Source: Mycobacterium florentinum
Lineage (GTDB): Bacteria > Actinomycetota > Actinomycetes > Mycobacteriales > Mycobacteriaceae
NCBI RefSeq assembly: GCF_010730355.1
Contig: NZ_AP022576.1
Span: forward strand, 6,076,001 to 6,140,000
Direction of reading: 5' to 3'
Length of the DNA: 64,000 nucleotides
The translations under genes were made by a program, and so were the position numbers. This document shows, in pieces, positions 45,558 through 53,433 of the stretch; position 1 is the first letter of the stretch; each line of letters begins with the position of its first letter. The notes beneath the pieces are model-generated. The model ran no database searches, had not been told where the DNA came from, and was given only the letters and a program-made list of their open reading frames with translations.

Positions 45558-45770
45558 ATGGCCACGTTTCGGGCTATCGATCCACACGGCGAGATAGTCG
45601 CAACGAAGAGTTTCGACAGCGCAGAGGCTGCACACGCATGGTTTATCGACACCGTCGCGGGCAGTTCTGAGCTGGGTTGGCGCATGGAAGTCGACGACAA
45701 CGGATCGTGGGCGTTCTTCGACGACACCGGCGGCTTTACCGCCCCGGCGAGTCGTCGTCCGCGCAGCTAG
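45558..45770 (+). CDS. Small conserved mycobacterial protein, 70 residues
   Basis: A compact protein starting MATFRAIDPHGEIVATKSFD, with EAAHAWFIDTVAG and GWRMEVDDNGSWAFFDDTGG, which looks like a folded alpha/beta mini-domain; no signal or membrane segment. A sharp drop to Arg/Ser in the last residues follows. I do not recognise its function. It lies 72 bases after htpG on the same strand, so it may be part of the htpG transcript. Its TAG stop (45768-45770) is itself the first arm of a 28-bp perfect palindrome shared with the convergent DUF3556 gene. Confidence 0.7.
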   Translation: MATFRAIDPHGEIVATKSFDSAEAAHAWFIDTVAGSSELGWRMEVDDNGSWAFFDDTGGFTAPASRRPRS

Positions 45771-45795
45771 TTGTACTGCCCGGGCAGTACAACTA
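45768..45795. terminator. Perfect 28-bp palindrome containing both stop codons of convergent genes
   Basis: Each arm is TAGTTGTACTGCCC or its reverse complement, with no mismatch. The TAG at the left end stops the rightward small gene, and the CTA at the right end is the TAG of the leftward DUF3556 gene. As RNA it folds as a strong hairpin on either strand without a U-tract, the usual form for mycobacterial terminators. Dual use as terminator and stop on both strands is notable. Confidence 0.6.
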
Positions 45796-47559
45796 ATCGG
45801 CGGTGGATAGCCGCTTGGTGGCATCGTGGGTGAGGTGGACGGGGAACTCGTCGCCGGGCTCGGGCCACGGCTGACGTGCCAGCATGTCCTCGACGGTGAC
45901 GTAGCCCTCCTCGATCACGCCGGCCTTGGCGTCCGCGATCCGATACCACTGTCGTTGGGTCTGGATGGGTTGGCCTTCCAGAATGACCACCCGGACGTCG
46001 CCCTCGTCGAACTGACAGCGCCGCTGCAAGGCCTCCAGCAGTTGCTCGTTGTGCAGGTGGCCTTCGCCGAAGTTCCAGCCGACCAGGGGACCGGCGACGG
46101 CTTCGCCCTCGCGCATCCGGTACGCGGTTTCGTCGTCGATGGCGCGGGGCAGCAGCCCATTGAGCGCGCGACCATGAGTGTGCATCGACCGAAAGGCGCC
46201 GGCCTTGTCGATCGTGATCTCGGCGGTCGCCTCGTCGTAGAGCCTGGTCAATTGCTTCGCAGTGAGCGCAGAGCTTTTCACGACGTTGGTTTCGATCTTC
46301 TCTTCCGCACCGGCGCGGAAGCACCACACGCTGGTCGCCCAGTTACCGGCGTAGTAGCGCATCGCCGGTAGAAACGAAAACTGCTGGGGGAAAAGGTTTC
46401 CCAGAATCGGCACCACGGCCAGCGCGACGACGAGGATGGCCAGCAACAGCGGTGACTGAAGGTCCGTCGCGTGAATTGTGTTGTAGTGCCCGAACAAATA
46501 GAACAGCGAGAAGATCAGGAACACATTCCACTCCAACGGAACTCCCATCGGGAGGTTGGAAATGATGTTGAGGTGGAAGATCACCATGAAGGCGATCAGG
46601 AACCATGCCCAGCGATGACCGTCCGCGAAGAAGACCAGGACCAAGGGCACCAGGAATTCGGCCGTGGTGCCGCCCACGTGTGCCATGACTTTGGGCACCC
46701 ACGAGGGACGTAGGTCATTGACCGGGTCACGGTAGAGCCGGTGCTTGACCCAGTTGAACAGTTTGCTGCGCAATAGCGGGTGATTGCTGGTCATCACCGC
46801 GACGACGTACGGGAAATGATGGTTGAGCTTGGAGGTCGCCGCCCCCCACCAGAGTCCGAGCATGATGATTTTGAAGGCGGCGATCTGGTCGGTGAAAGCG
46901 AAGAAGAACACGAACAGGGTCAGCCAGTAGTGTTCGCCGCGCGCCGCCAGGAACACCGTTTTGTCGCGCAGACCCAGCAGCGCCAGGGCGATGATCGCCG
47001 GCACCAGCAAGGCCGGATCGAGCAGGCCGACATCGCCCGACGCGGTGACCGGGCCGCCGCGGCCTGCCGAGAGCAACGACCACACACCGGAGGCCAGCAC
47101 GATCGCGTAGAGGGCCACGTCGATGATCGAGCGACTGTCGCCGCGGGTGAAGGGAACCACGCGCGGCCAGGGTGGCAGACGAATCGTGTTGGGCCGCAAC
47201 CAATAGAGGAAGCCCCCGATTGGGGGCCAGAATCGTGCCGTGAGCGGTCCGGATCCGCAGCCCAGGCCGAGCACCTCGAACAGCAGCGTGTAGACCACGA
47301 CCTTCTGGTACACGATCGGTTGCGTCCACCAGTCTTGGATGCGATCCAGACCGCCCAGACCGGGGGTTAGCGAGATGACCGCCGCGGCCCCGCCGGCGTA
47401 GGCGGCCATCTTGAGTACATACAGCAGATAGATCGCATACGGGGTGCCGAAGCCGTGCTCCACCCAATGCCGTGTCACCACTTGCATCCGCGTGGACCGC
47501 GGCAGCGAGGGCCAGGTGTCGCGATCGACGTCTGGAAGGTCCGGCGTGATGAATCCCAT
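45793..47559 (-). CDS. DUF3556 family transmembrane protein
   Basis: 588 residues; ATG 47559 with GAGG 6 bases upstream. It has some ten hydrophobic segments (YAIYLLYVLKMAAYAGGAAA, VVYTLLFEVLGLGCG, LLVPAIIALALLGL, WLTLFVFFFAFTDQ, WFLIAFMVIFHLNI, FLIFSLFYLFGHYN and more), then a soluble C-terminal domain of about 175 residues from FRAGAEEKIETNVV with the HTHGRALNGLLPR and GWNFGEGHLHNEQ histidine-rich stretches. This matches the mycobacterial DUF3556 group, whose role is unknown. The HTHGR and HLH motifs could bind a metal or cofactor, in a membrane-bound oxidoreductase manner (speculation). It is divergent to the MFS transporter at 47869, with 309 bases of shared promoter region. Confidence 0.85.
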   Translation of the reverse strand: MGFITPDLPDVDRDTWPSLPRSTRMQVVTRHWVEHGFGTPYAIYLLYVLKMAAYAGGAAAVISLTPGLGGLDRIQDWWTQPIVYQKVVVYTLLFEVLGLGCGSGPLTARFWPPIGGFLYWLRPNTIRLPPWPRVVPFTRGDSRSIIDVALYAIVLASGVWSLLSAGRGGPVTASGDVGLLDPALLVPAIIALALLGLRDKTVFLAARGEHYWLTLFVFFFAFTDQIAAFKIIMLGLWWGAATSKLNHHFPYVVAVMTSNHPLLRSKLFNWVKHRLYRDPVNDLRPSWVPKVMAHVGGTTAEFLVPLVLVFFADGHRWAWFLIAFMVIFHLNIISNLPMGVPLEWNVFLIFSLFYLFGHYNTIHATDLQSPLLLAILVVALAVVPILGNLFPQQFSFLPAMRYYAGNWATSVWCFRAGAEEKIETNVVKSSALTAKQLTRLYDEATAEITIDKAGAFRSMHTHGRALNGLLPRAIDDETAYRMREGEAVAGPLVGWNFGEGHLHNEQLLEALQRRCQFDEGDVRVVILEGQPIQTQRQWYRIADAKAGVIEEGYVTVEDMLARQPWPEPGDEFPVHLTHDATKRLSTAD

Positions 47560-47868
47560 GATGGCCTCGTTCCGCGTTGAACCCTAGTAGGCGATTACTA
47601 AATGTAGCGAAACCATGCGATTTAGTCGTGAGCTTGGGTCCGAATGCCGCAACCAAGACTCGACGACCGAAAGACAACACGCATTTCCTTCTGGCGAAGA
47701 GCTCATTGTGAGCCTTCGCCAGCGCGTTGTAACGAAATACGCTGTCGTGACACGTTTGCCATCGCAACCGTGCTCGAAGCGCGGAATGCCAAAGCGAATT
47801 CAGCTCTGCCACTTTGCTGGCTCACGCGATGGTCGTTCATGTGGATGGTTGTTCAGCGAGAGGGCGAA
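47560..47868. other. Divergent promoter region, 309 bp, with two inverted repeats
   Basis: No gene. Two inverted repeats overlap near the DUF3556 start: TAGTA-N6-TACTA (47585-47600) and CTAAAT (47598-47603) paired with ATTTAG (47620-47625). They are candidate operators. The right part near 47800-47868 leads into the MFS start with AGAGGG just before ATG 47869. Confidence 0.4.
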
Positions 47869-49170
47869 ATGAGTTCAACGACAGAACAGGTAGTGCCCGC
47901 ACGCCATCGGACGCCGCTCAATCGCTCACAAATCGTGGGTTTCTGGGGGGCATGGACCGGCTGGACGCTCGATGGGATGGATTCGTTCATCTACGCGCTG
48001 GTGCTCACGCCCGCGCTGACCGAACTGTTGCCACGGTCGGGGATCTCCGCAACGCCGGCCAATGTCGGGCTCGTCGGATCGATCCTGTTCGCCCTGTTCC
48101 TCGTGGGCTGGGGGCTGTCCTTCATTTGGGGACCGATCGCCGACCGGTTCGGGCGGACCAAGGTGCTGGCGGCGACGATCTTCACCTTTGCGATCTTCAC
48201 CGGCCTTTCGGCCATGGCGCAAAACGTCTGGGAGCTCGCCACCTTCCGTTTCATCGCGGGTGTCGGAATCGGCGGCGAATGGGCCCTCGCCGGGACTTAC
48301 GTGGCCGAGGCGTGGCCAGAGGATCGACGCAAGATGGGTGCCGGCTATCTGCAGACTGGCTACTACGCCGGTTTCTTTCTGGCCGCGGCGCTCAACTACA
48401 CGATCGGTGTTCATTTCGGTTGGCGCGCAATGTTTCTGACCGGCGCAGTGCCAATCGTGATCGCGATCCTGATTCTGACGCGGGTAAAGGAGACCGAGAA
48501 GTGGCAGCGGGCCGAGGCGGGCACCTCGGTCCGGGTGAACCCGTTGCGCGAAATCCTCGGCGCGCGCTATCGGCGTCGCACCTGGGTGGCGTGTGCGCTG
48601 CTGACGATCGCGATCGTGGGATTGTGGGCAGGCACGGTATACGAACCGACGGCCGTGATTCAGCTTGCGCAGCATGCGGGTCTGGGCAAGGGTGACGCGA
48701 CCAGAACGGCTTCGTGGGCGACCGGCTTGTTGTCGATCGGAACCATCCTGGGTTGCCTTGTCCTGCCGGCGATCGCGGAACGCGTCGGACGCCGGAAGAC
48801 GTGCGCGATCTATTTCGCGGGAATGGCAGTCGCGATCACGGGCAGCTTTGGCTGGGCGTTCTATCTGCCCAACGGCCTCGCGCCGTTTATCGCGTGGCTG
48901 TTCGTGCTCGGCTTCTTCGGCGGCAACTTTGCGCTGTTCAGTCTCTGGCTGCCCGAGCAGTTCGAAACGCGGGTGCGTGCAACGGCGTTCGCGTTCTGCA
49001 CCTCGATCGGCCGGTTTGTCGGTGCCGGCGTGAACTTCGTGCTCGGCGCCGCGGTACTGCACATGCATACCCTGGGCTTGCCGGTGGCCCTGACGGCGGT
49101 CGTGTTCGTCATCGGACTCTTCATCATTCCGCTGGCGCCCGAGACGCACGGCGAGACGCTGCCACAGTAG
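47869..49170 (+). CDS. MFS transporter (organic/aromatic acid type)
   Basis: 433 residues from ATG 47869, preceded by AGAGGGCGAA; the frame continues upstream to 47644 without membrane-like sequence. Twelve hydrophobic helices are seen. The start GFWGAWTGWTLDGMDSFIYA with the Asp in helix 1, the ADRFGRTKV motif A after helix 2 and GIGGEWALAGTYVAEAWPED after helix 4 are typical of proton-coupled carboxylate/aromatic-acid or sialate-type symporters. Substrate unknown. Its last 47 bases overlap the convergent PadR gene. It is divergent from the DUF3556 protein, which may work on the same compound. Confidence 0.88.
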   Translation: MSSTTEQVVPARHRTPLNRSQIVGFWGAWTGWTLDGMDSFIYALVLTPALTELLPRSGISATPANVGLVGSILFALFLVGWGLSFIWGPIADRFGRTKVLAATIFTFAIFTGLSAMAQNVWELATFRFIAGVGIGGEWALAGTYVAEAWPEDRRKMGAGYLQTGYYAGFFLAAALNYTIGVHFGWRAMFLTGAVPIVIAILILTRVKETEKWQRAEAGTSVRVNPLREILGARYRRRTWVACALLTIAIVGLWAGTVYEPTAVIQLAQHAGLGKGDATRTASWATGLLSIGTILGCLVLPAIAERVGRRKTCAIYFAGMAVAITGSFGWAFYLPNGLAPFIAWLFVLGFFGGNFALFSLWLPEQFETRVRATAFAFCTSIGRFVGAGVNFVLGAAVLHMHTLGLPVALTAVVFVIGLFIIPLAPETHGETLPQ

Positions 49171-49804
49171 GGGAGTCGTCGCCATATTGCGAGGGCCAGC
49201 CGGCAGTAAACGCATGGGCTGGCACCCTGGCGCCGGTCGCCGGCGTCACGCCGGTCCATTCTCTGATCGCGTCTTCGGCCCAGCGAGCCCAGCGGATAAC
49301 GGCCTGGTGTTGGCCCATCAGCAGCTTGCCGGTGATCGCGGCGACGGGCAGGCGGTCGGGGAATGGCCCGCCAGTGGTGTCGTACTCCGCTAATCTGTTC
49401 ATGATCTCGGCGAGTCGCGCCTCGGCGTCGGCCCGGATTTCGGCCACCGTCGCGCGGAGCTGACCTACGTCGCCGGCATCGGCGAAGGCCAGTTTGATCA
49501 TCGCTTCGAATTCCATCCGCATCCCGGCTGCGGGTGCATCCAGCCAGTCGCGCAACGCGTCGCGCCCGGCGTCGGTGATCTCGTACACGGTGCTACGCCG
49601 TTTGCCCGTAAAGGTGACCCGCGGGTCGGCCAGGCCGGCGGACGCCAGCTTCTTCGGCTCCTCATAGATCATGCTGGCCGCCCGCGGCCAGAACCAGCTC
49701 AGTGTCCGCTCCATCTGTTGTGCGAGTTCATAAGTCGTGAACGGCTGGATAGAGAGCAGCCCGAGGATCGCGAAGGATGTCGGGCTCAGCTGCCTGCGTG
49801 ACAT
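49124..49804 (-). CDS. PadR-family transcriptional regulator
   Basis: 226 residues. The winged helix begins SPTSFAILGLLSIQPFTTYE, ELAQQMERTLSWFWPRAASM and EEPKKLASAGLADPR, followed by GKRRSTVYEITDAGRDALRD, exactly the PadR order. A C-terminal helical domain (VGQLRATVAEIRADAEARLA) mediates dimerisation; the last 30 residues are low-complexity and are encoded over the end of the MFS gene. PadR proteins repress genes for phenolic or toxic compounds. It is divergent from a nitronate monooxygenase, with an inverted repeat in the gap, and is therefore likely to control that gene and itself. Confidence 0.9.
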   Translation of the reverse strand: MSRRQLSPTSFAILGLLSIQPFTTYELAQQMERTLSWFWPRAASMIYEEPKKLASAGLADPRVTFTGKRRSTVYEITDAGRDALRDWLDAPAAGMRMEFEAMIKLAFADAGDVGQLRATVAEIRADAEARLAEIMNRLAEYDTTGGPFPDRLPVAAITGKLLMGQHQAVIRWARWAEDAIREWTGVTPATGARVPAHAFTAGWPSQYGDDSPTVAASRRASRAPAE

Positions 49805-49807
49805 GGC

Positions 49808-49835
49808 TTGACAATACTCCAGAACGGACTAAGGT
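49808..49835 (+). promoter_or_regulatory. Candidate promoter of the nitronate monooxygenase gene
   Basis: TTGACA at 49808-49813 is a perfect -35, followed 16 bases on by TAAGGT (49830-49835), a TANNNT-type -10. It lies 38 bases before the ATG at 49874. The PadR inverted repeat half-site AATACTCCA overlaps the end of the -35. Confidence 0.55.
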
Positions 49836-49859
49836 AAAGATGCTCCGATATGGAGTATT
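49813..49859. promoter_or_regulatory. Inverted repeat AATACTCCA...TGGAGTATT in the PadR/NMO divergent region
   Basis: AATACTCCA (49813-49821) and TGGAGTATT (49851-49859) are perfect reverse complements, 29 bases apart. They bracket the putative -10 and lie between the PadR start (49804) and the monooxygenase start (49874). A smaller CTCC-N5-GGAG lies within the right half-site (49843-49855). This is a good candidate for a PadR operator. Confidence 0.6.
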
Positions 49860-49873
49860 AGTTGGGAGGGGCG

Positions 49874-50953
49874 ATGCCCGATTCGACCAGCAATTCTGCG
49901 ATCGACGACGATCACCCCGGCCCGGTAGTTGTGCCGCCGGATACGACTGGATTTGAAACGCGGTTGACCCGCGAATACGGCCTCCGCCACCCGCTGGTGG
50001 GTGCGGGCATGGGATTCATCGCGCACGAACGGCTCGCCGCGGCGGTTACCAACGCCGGTGGATTGGGTGTGCTCGGTGCATCCCCGGACCCGGCCGAAAG
50101 CCTGGCCGTGATGGTGGAACGATTGCGCGCCTTGACGTCTGGCCCGTTTGGGGTGGACCTCATTTGTGCTGACACCGGGCTCGGCCCGGCCAGCACCGAC
50201 AAGCACATCGACGAATGCATCCGGCTGGACGTGCCGCTGGTCGTATTTCACCACGACCCACCCCCGGCCGACTGGGTCAGGGCGCTCTGCACGGCGGGAA
50301 TACAAGTGTGGATGCAGGCATCTTCGCCTGAGATCGCCGCGACTGCAATCGGATTCGGGGTCAGCGGAATCGTCGCACAGGGCAGCGAAGCCGGCGGTCA
50401 CGCCCGCGGACGCATACCGCTGCACGCACTGTTGCGCACCATCCAACACAACTGGCCGGACATGCTTCTGCTCGCGGCCGGCGGCATCTCCGACGGTACC
50501 GCGGTGGCCGCCGCGTTACGCGCGGGCGCGGACGGAGTGTGGGTGGGCACCGCCTTGGTCGCTGCCGCGGAAGCCAATGCCCATCCCGAGTACCAGCGTC
50601 GGCTCGTCGATTCGCCCGGTAAGACGTTGCGCACCAACGCCTTCGGGCCCGAGTGGCCCGACCAGCCATACCGATTGCTGGCGACCCCCGCGGTGCACAG
50701 CGCTGAGGCAACCACGGCTCGGCAGGACGAGACCATCGGGGGCACGCGACTTTTTCCGCACTCCGCCAACATGGCGTACGACTTGCCGGTCAGGTCGGCG
50801 TTGCCCCCGACACCCGAGACCAGCGGTGATTGGGAGTCGATGGTCTATCCGGCCGGGCAGGGAGTGGGCGCCGTTCGCCGCATCGCGCCGGCCGCCGAGA
50901 TCATCGAACAGATGATGGGCCAGGCCCGCGCATGTCACCCGCTCAGTGCTTGA
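49874..50953 (+). CDS. Nitronate monooxygenase (2-nitropropane dioxygenase family)
   Basis: 359 residues from ATG 49874, with GGGAGGGGCG before it. This is a TIM-barrel flavoprotein using FMN. Landmarks are HPLVGAGMGFIAHERLAAAV (substrate/flavin pocket), NAGGLGVLGAS, QGSEAGGHARGRIPL with the family GGH motif near the active site, and LLAAGGISDGTAVAAALRAG with GADGVWVGTALVAAAEA (phosphate-binding loop). It would oxidise alkyl nitronates or related propionate-3-nitronate, and some relatives are enoyl reductases. The 60-residue C-terminal extension after AEAN is somewhat unusual. The divergent PadR suggests induction by its substrate. Confidence 0.88.
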   Translation: MPDSTSNSAIDDDHPGPVVVPPDTTGFETRLTREYGLRHPLVGAGMGFIAHERLAAAVTNAGGLGVLGASPDPAESLAVMVERLRALTSGPFGVDLICADTGLGPASTDKHIDECIRLDVPLVVFHHDPPPADWVRALCTAGIQVWMQASSPEIAATAIGFGVSGIVAQGSEAGGHARGRIPLHALLRTIQHNWPDMLLLAAGGISDGTAVAAALRAGADGVWVGTALVAAAEANAHPEYQRRLVDSPGKTLRTNAFGPEWPDQPYRLLATPAVHSAEATTARQDETIGGTRLFPHSANMAYDLPVRSALPPTPETSGDWESMVYPAGQGVGAVRRIAPAAEIIEQMMGQARACHPLSA

Positions 50954-51070
50954 CCGTGGTAAATCCGCTGCGGTGCTGGGGATGTTGGCCTCGACACGCA
51001 ATGATCGAGATTGCGCGGATGGGGCCGACGTCGGGCCATTGCCATCCAGATCAACGTCCAGAGGGTTTCT

Positions 51071-51472
51071 ATGCCAACTTTCAGTAGGGTGTCGCACATT
51101 TCGTTCTCGGTTCGTGACGCCGAGGTCAGCGCCCGATGGTGGGCTGCGCTCTTCGACCTGACCGAAATCGACCGGGCCGCCGGCGATGGATGGCATGGGA
51201 TCTTGCTGATGCATCCGAGTACCCGGACCATCATCGAGTTCCAGCAGCACGACGCGCATCAGGGTGAGGCCTTCGACCCACGGCGTACCGGGTTGGATCA
51301 CGTGGCATTCAAAGTCGACACGCGTGCCGAACTCGACGAGTGGCTGGCACGTTTCGAGCAGCTGGGCGTAGACCACACCCCGATCGCCGACCGTGAATAC
51401 GGTGCGGTCCTGACCTTCAGGGACATTGACGGCATTCAGTTCGAAATGTTCTTCAAGGCCGACCACCCGTAG
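51071..51472 (+). CDS. VOC-family (glyoxalase/dioxygenase fold) protein
   Basis: 133 residues from ATG 51071 with AGAGGG 5 bases upstream. Two beta-alpha-beta-beta-beta modules are seen: FSRVSHISFSVRDAEVSARW and TGLDHVAFKVDTRAELDEWL. HISFSV (His), IIEFQQ (Glu), LDHVAF (His) and IQFEMFF (Glu) give the metal ligands of the vicinal oxygen chelate fold. The reaction (lyase, dioxygenase, or resistance protein) cannot be named. It follows the monooxygenase gene by 117 bases on the same strand and may be cotranscribed. Confidence 0.82.
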   Translation: MPTFSRVSHISFSVRDAEVSARWWAALFDLTEIDRAAGDGWHGILLMHPSTRTIIEFQQHDAHQGEAFDPRRTGLDHVAFKVDTRAELDEWLARFEQLGVDHTPIADREYGAVLTFRDIDGIQFEMFFKADHP

Positions 51473-51488
51473 ACGTACGAGTAAGGCT

Positions 51489-51671
51489 GTGCCGCACAAA
51501 CGTTCGCTGCTGACGGTGCTGCGCCGGGCCGCTACGGGGCGAGCCAGCACCTCCGATCTCAGTTGCGAGTCGGATTGCTATTTGCGGGCCAACATTCGTT
51601 GTTTGGCCTGCACACTCGCCCTGCTGGCCGTCGTCGTTCTGGCGGTGGTGTCGATTTGCAGGGGACCTTGA
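51489..51671 (+). CDS. Possible 60-residue Cys-rich single-pass membrane protein
   Basis: GTG 51489 to TGA 51669-51671. The N-terminal half is basic (PHKRSLLTVLRRAATGRAST) with CESDC, and the C-terminal half is one hydrophobic helix, CLACTLALLAVVVLAVVSIC. Five cysteines flank or lie in the helix. AAGG is only 2 bases before the GTG, so initiation is uncertain. It lies 16 bases after the VOC stop and converges on the GMC oxidoreductase gene. No family recognised. Confidence 0.4.
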   Translation: MPHKRSLLTVLRRAATGRASTSDLSCESDCYLRANIRCLACTLALLAVVVLAVVSICRGP

Positions 51672-51685
51672 CTCGTAGCGAGCCG

Positions 51686-53305
51686 TCAGCACCGTGTATC
51701 GGAGCCCGGGCGACGAGATTTCTTGATCAGGTCGGCGCCCTTTTCGGCGATCATGACCGTTGCCGCATTGGTGTTCCCACTGATGATGGCGGGCATGACC
51801 GATGCGTCGACGACCCGAAGTCCTTCGACGCCACGAACTTTGAGCTCGGGATCGACGACCGCTCGTTCGCCGACACCCATCGCGCAGGTGCCGACCGCGT
51901 GGTATTCGGTCTGCGACCAGTTCCTCGCGTGAGCGGCCAGGGTGGCCTGGTTCAGGTTCTCGTCAGTGGGGAGATTCATTCCCTTGAGGAACTTCCGCAA
52001 CGAAGGCTGCTGCGCGATCTCGATTGCCGCGCGCAGGCCCGCGATGACGTCGTGAACATCTGCCGGGTCGGAGAAGTAGGCCGGATCGATGCGCGGAGGC
52101 TTCAGTGGATCGGCGTAGCCCAGCCAGAGCCGGCCACGGCTGCGCGGGTGGGTCGGGGCGGCATTCATCGTGAAATTCGGCAGTGGCGGACTGAAGTGAC
52201 CGTGGTCGACGAATGACGTCGGCCCCCCGATGAATTGGATGTTCGGGATGCCGTCGCCAGCGGTGGACAGGAATCCACCGACCTCGCCGCCGTTGGAGGC
52301 GAAGGGGCCACCGCGCCGGTCCTGCCAGAGCGCAAGGTTTTCCGGGCTGGCCATCTCCAGCAGATCCGTCGAGTCCTGGGTTGCCCAGACAATGGGGGTC
52401 ATCGTGTGATCGTGCAAATTCTCCCCAACACCCGGCACATCGGCTTTGACGTCGATGCCCAGTGCGCGCAGCGCGTCGGCCGGACCGATGCCCGACAGCA
52501 GCAACAGTTGCGGGGAGTTGATGGTCCCGCCGGCGAGAATGACCTCCGCCCCGGCATGGGCGGTCTTCTCCGCGCCATCGTGCAGGTAGGCCACGCCGGT
52601 GGCGCGCGTCCCGGACACGAGAACCCGGGTCGCATGCGCATTGACCCGCACGGTGAGGTTGGGCCGCGCGAGTGCCGGTCTCAGGTAGCCGTCGGCACCC
52701 GACCACCGCCAACCTTCATGGCAGCTGACTTGGTAAGCGCCCGAACCGATCTGGGAGGTGCCGTTGAAGTCTTCGGTGGTAGCCAGGCCCCATGCGCTGG
52801 CCGCGCTGACCCAGCCGTGCGAGAGCTCATGCGTGAACATCCGGTCCTCGACGTGCAGGGGACCGCTCTGGCCATGCAGCGGTTCACCGAGGCGGCTGTT
52901 GTTTTCGGCTTTGATGAAATAGGGCAGCACGCTGTCGTAATCCCAGCCGGTGCAGCCGCTTTCGCTCCAGCCGTCGAAGTCGCTGCGGTTTCCACGGATG
53001 TAGACCATCAGGTTGATCGACGACGAACCACCCAGCGTCTTGCCGCGGGGGTAGGTCATCGATCCCTGATAGTGCGTCTGCGGTTCGAGGCGATAATCCC
53101 AGTCGACTTCCGTCCCGAATAGGGAACTGAAGATGGCGGGGACCCGAATTGCGTCGTGGGTGTCCTCGGGGCCCGCCTCGAGTAGAAGCACTTGAACCGA
53201 CGGGTCTTCGGAGAGTCGGTTGGCCAGCACGCACCCAGCGCTACCGGCTCCGACGATGACGTAATCGAACGAATTTTTTGGTGAAGCTTCCGGTGAAGAT
53301 GTCAT
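51686..53305 (-). CDS. GMC-family FAD oxidoreductase (choline/alcohol dehydrogenase-like)
   Basis: 539 residues. FAD-binding DYVIVGAGSAGCVLANRLSE at the N-terminus, LLLEAGPED (adenine ribose), the GMC signature PRGKTLGGSSSINLMVYIRG, GGTINSPQLLLLSGIGPADA (second GMC motif) and the active-site His in YHAVGTCAMG, with VDASVMPAIISGNTNAATVM at the end. It would oxidise a primary or secondary alcohol; choline is only one possibility, since glycine-betaine aldehyde dehydrogenase is not adjacent. It is divergent from a TetR gene with a near-perfect operator 20 bases before the ATG, so expression is probably repressed by that TetR. Confidence 0.92.
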   Translation of the reverse strand: MTSSPEASPKNSFDYVIVGAGSAGCVLANRLSEDPSVQVLLLEAGPEDTHDAIRVPAIFSSLFGTEVDWDYRLEPQTHYQGSMTYPRGKTLGGSSSINLMVYIRGNRSDFDGWSESGCTGWDYDSVLPYFIKAENNSRLGEPLHGQSGPLHVEDRMFTHELSHGWVSAASAWGLATTEDFNGTSQIGSGAYQVSCHEGWRWSGADGYLRPALARPNLTVRVNAHATRVLVSGTRATGVAYLHDGAEKTAHAGAEVILAGGTINSPQLLLLSGIGPADALRALGIDVKADVPGVGENLHDHTMTPIVWATQDSTDLLEMASPENLALWQDRRGGPFASNGGEVGGFLSTAGDGIPNIQFIGGPTSFVDHGHFSPPLPNFTMNAAPTHPRSRGRLWLGYADPLKPPRIDPAYFSDPADVHDVIAGLRAAIEIAQQPSLRKFLKGMNLPTDENLNQATLAAHARNWSQTEYHAVGTCAMGVGERAVVDPELKVRGVEGLRVVDASVMPAIISGNTNAATVMIAEKGADLIKKSRRPGSDTRC

Positions 53306-53324
53306 GCGCCGAACGTACCTCTAT

Positions 53325-53344
53325 CTGAATGCAAGTGCAATCAG
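53325..53344. promoter_or_regulatory. Near-perfect 20-bp palindrome, probable operator of the divergent TetR
   Basis: CTGAATGCA-AG-TGCAATCAG differs from perfect symmetry at a single position per arm. It lies 20 bases upstream of the GMC oxidoreductase start and 90 bases upstream of the TetR start, in their shared promoter region. The core GTGCAATCAGA (53335-53345) recurs as an exact 11-bp direct repeat at 53414-53424, 10 bases before the TetR ATG, giving a second half-site. Confidence 0.65.
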
Positions 53345-53433
53345 ATGGTGACTGCCCTCACATACTCTGGCGGTAAGAGCGCAGGTTGGCTTACGCTTTG
53401 CATCATGGGACGCGTGCAATCAGAAGGTCTTGA

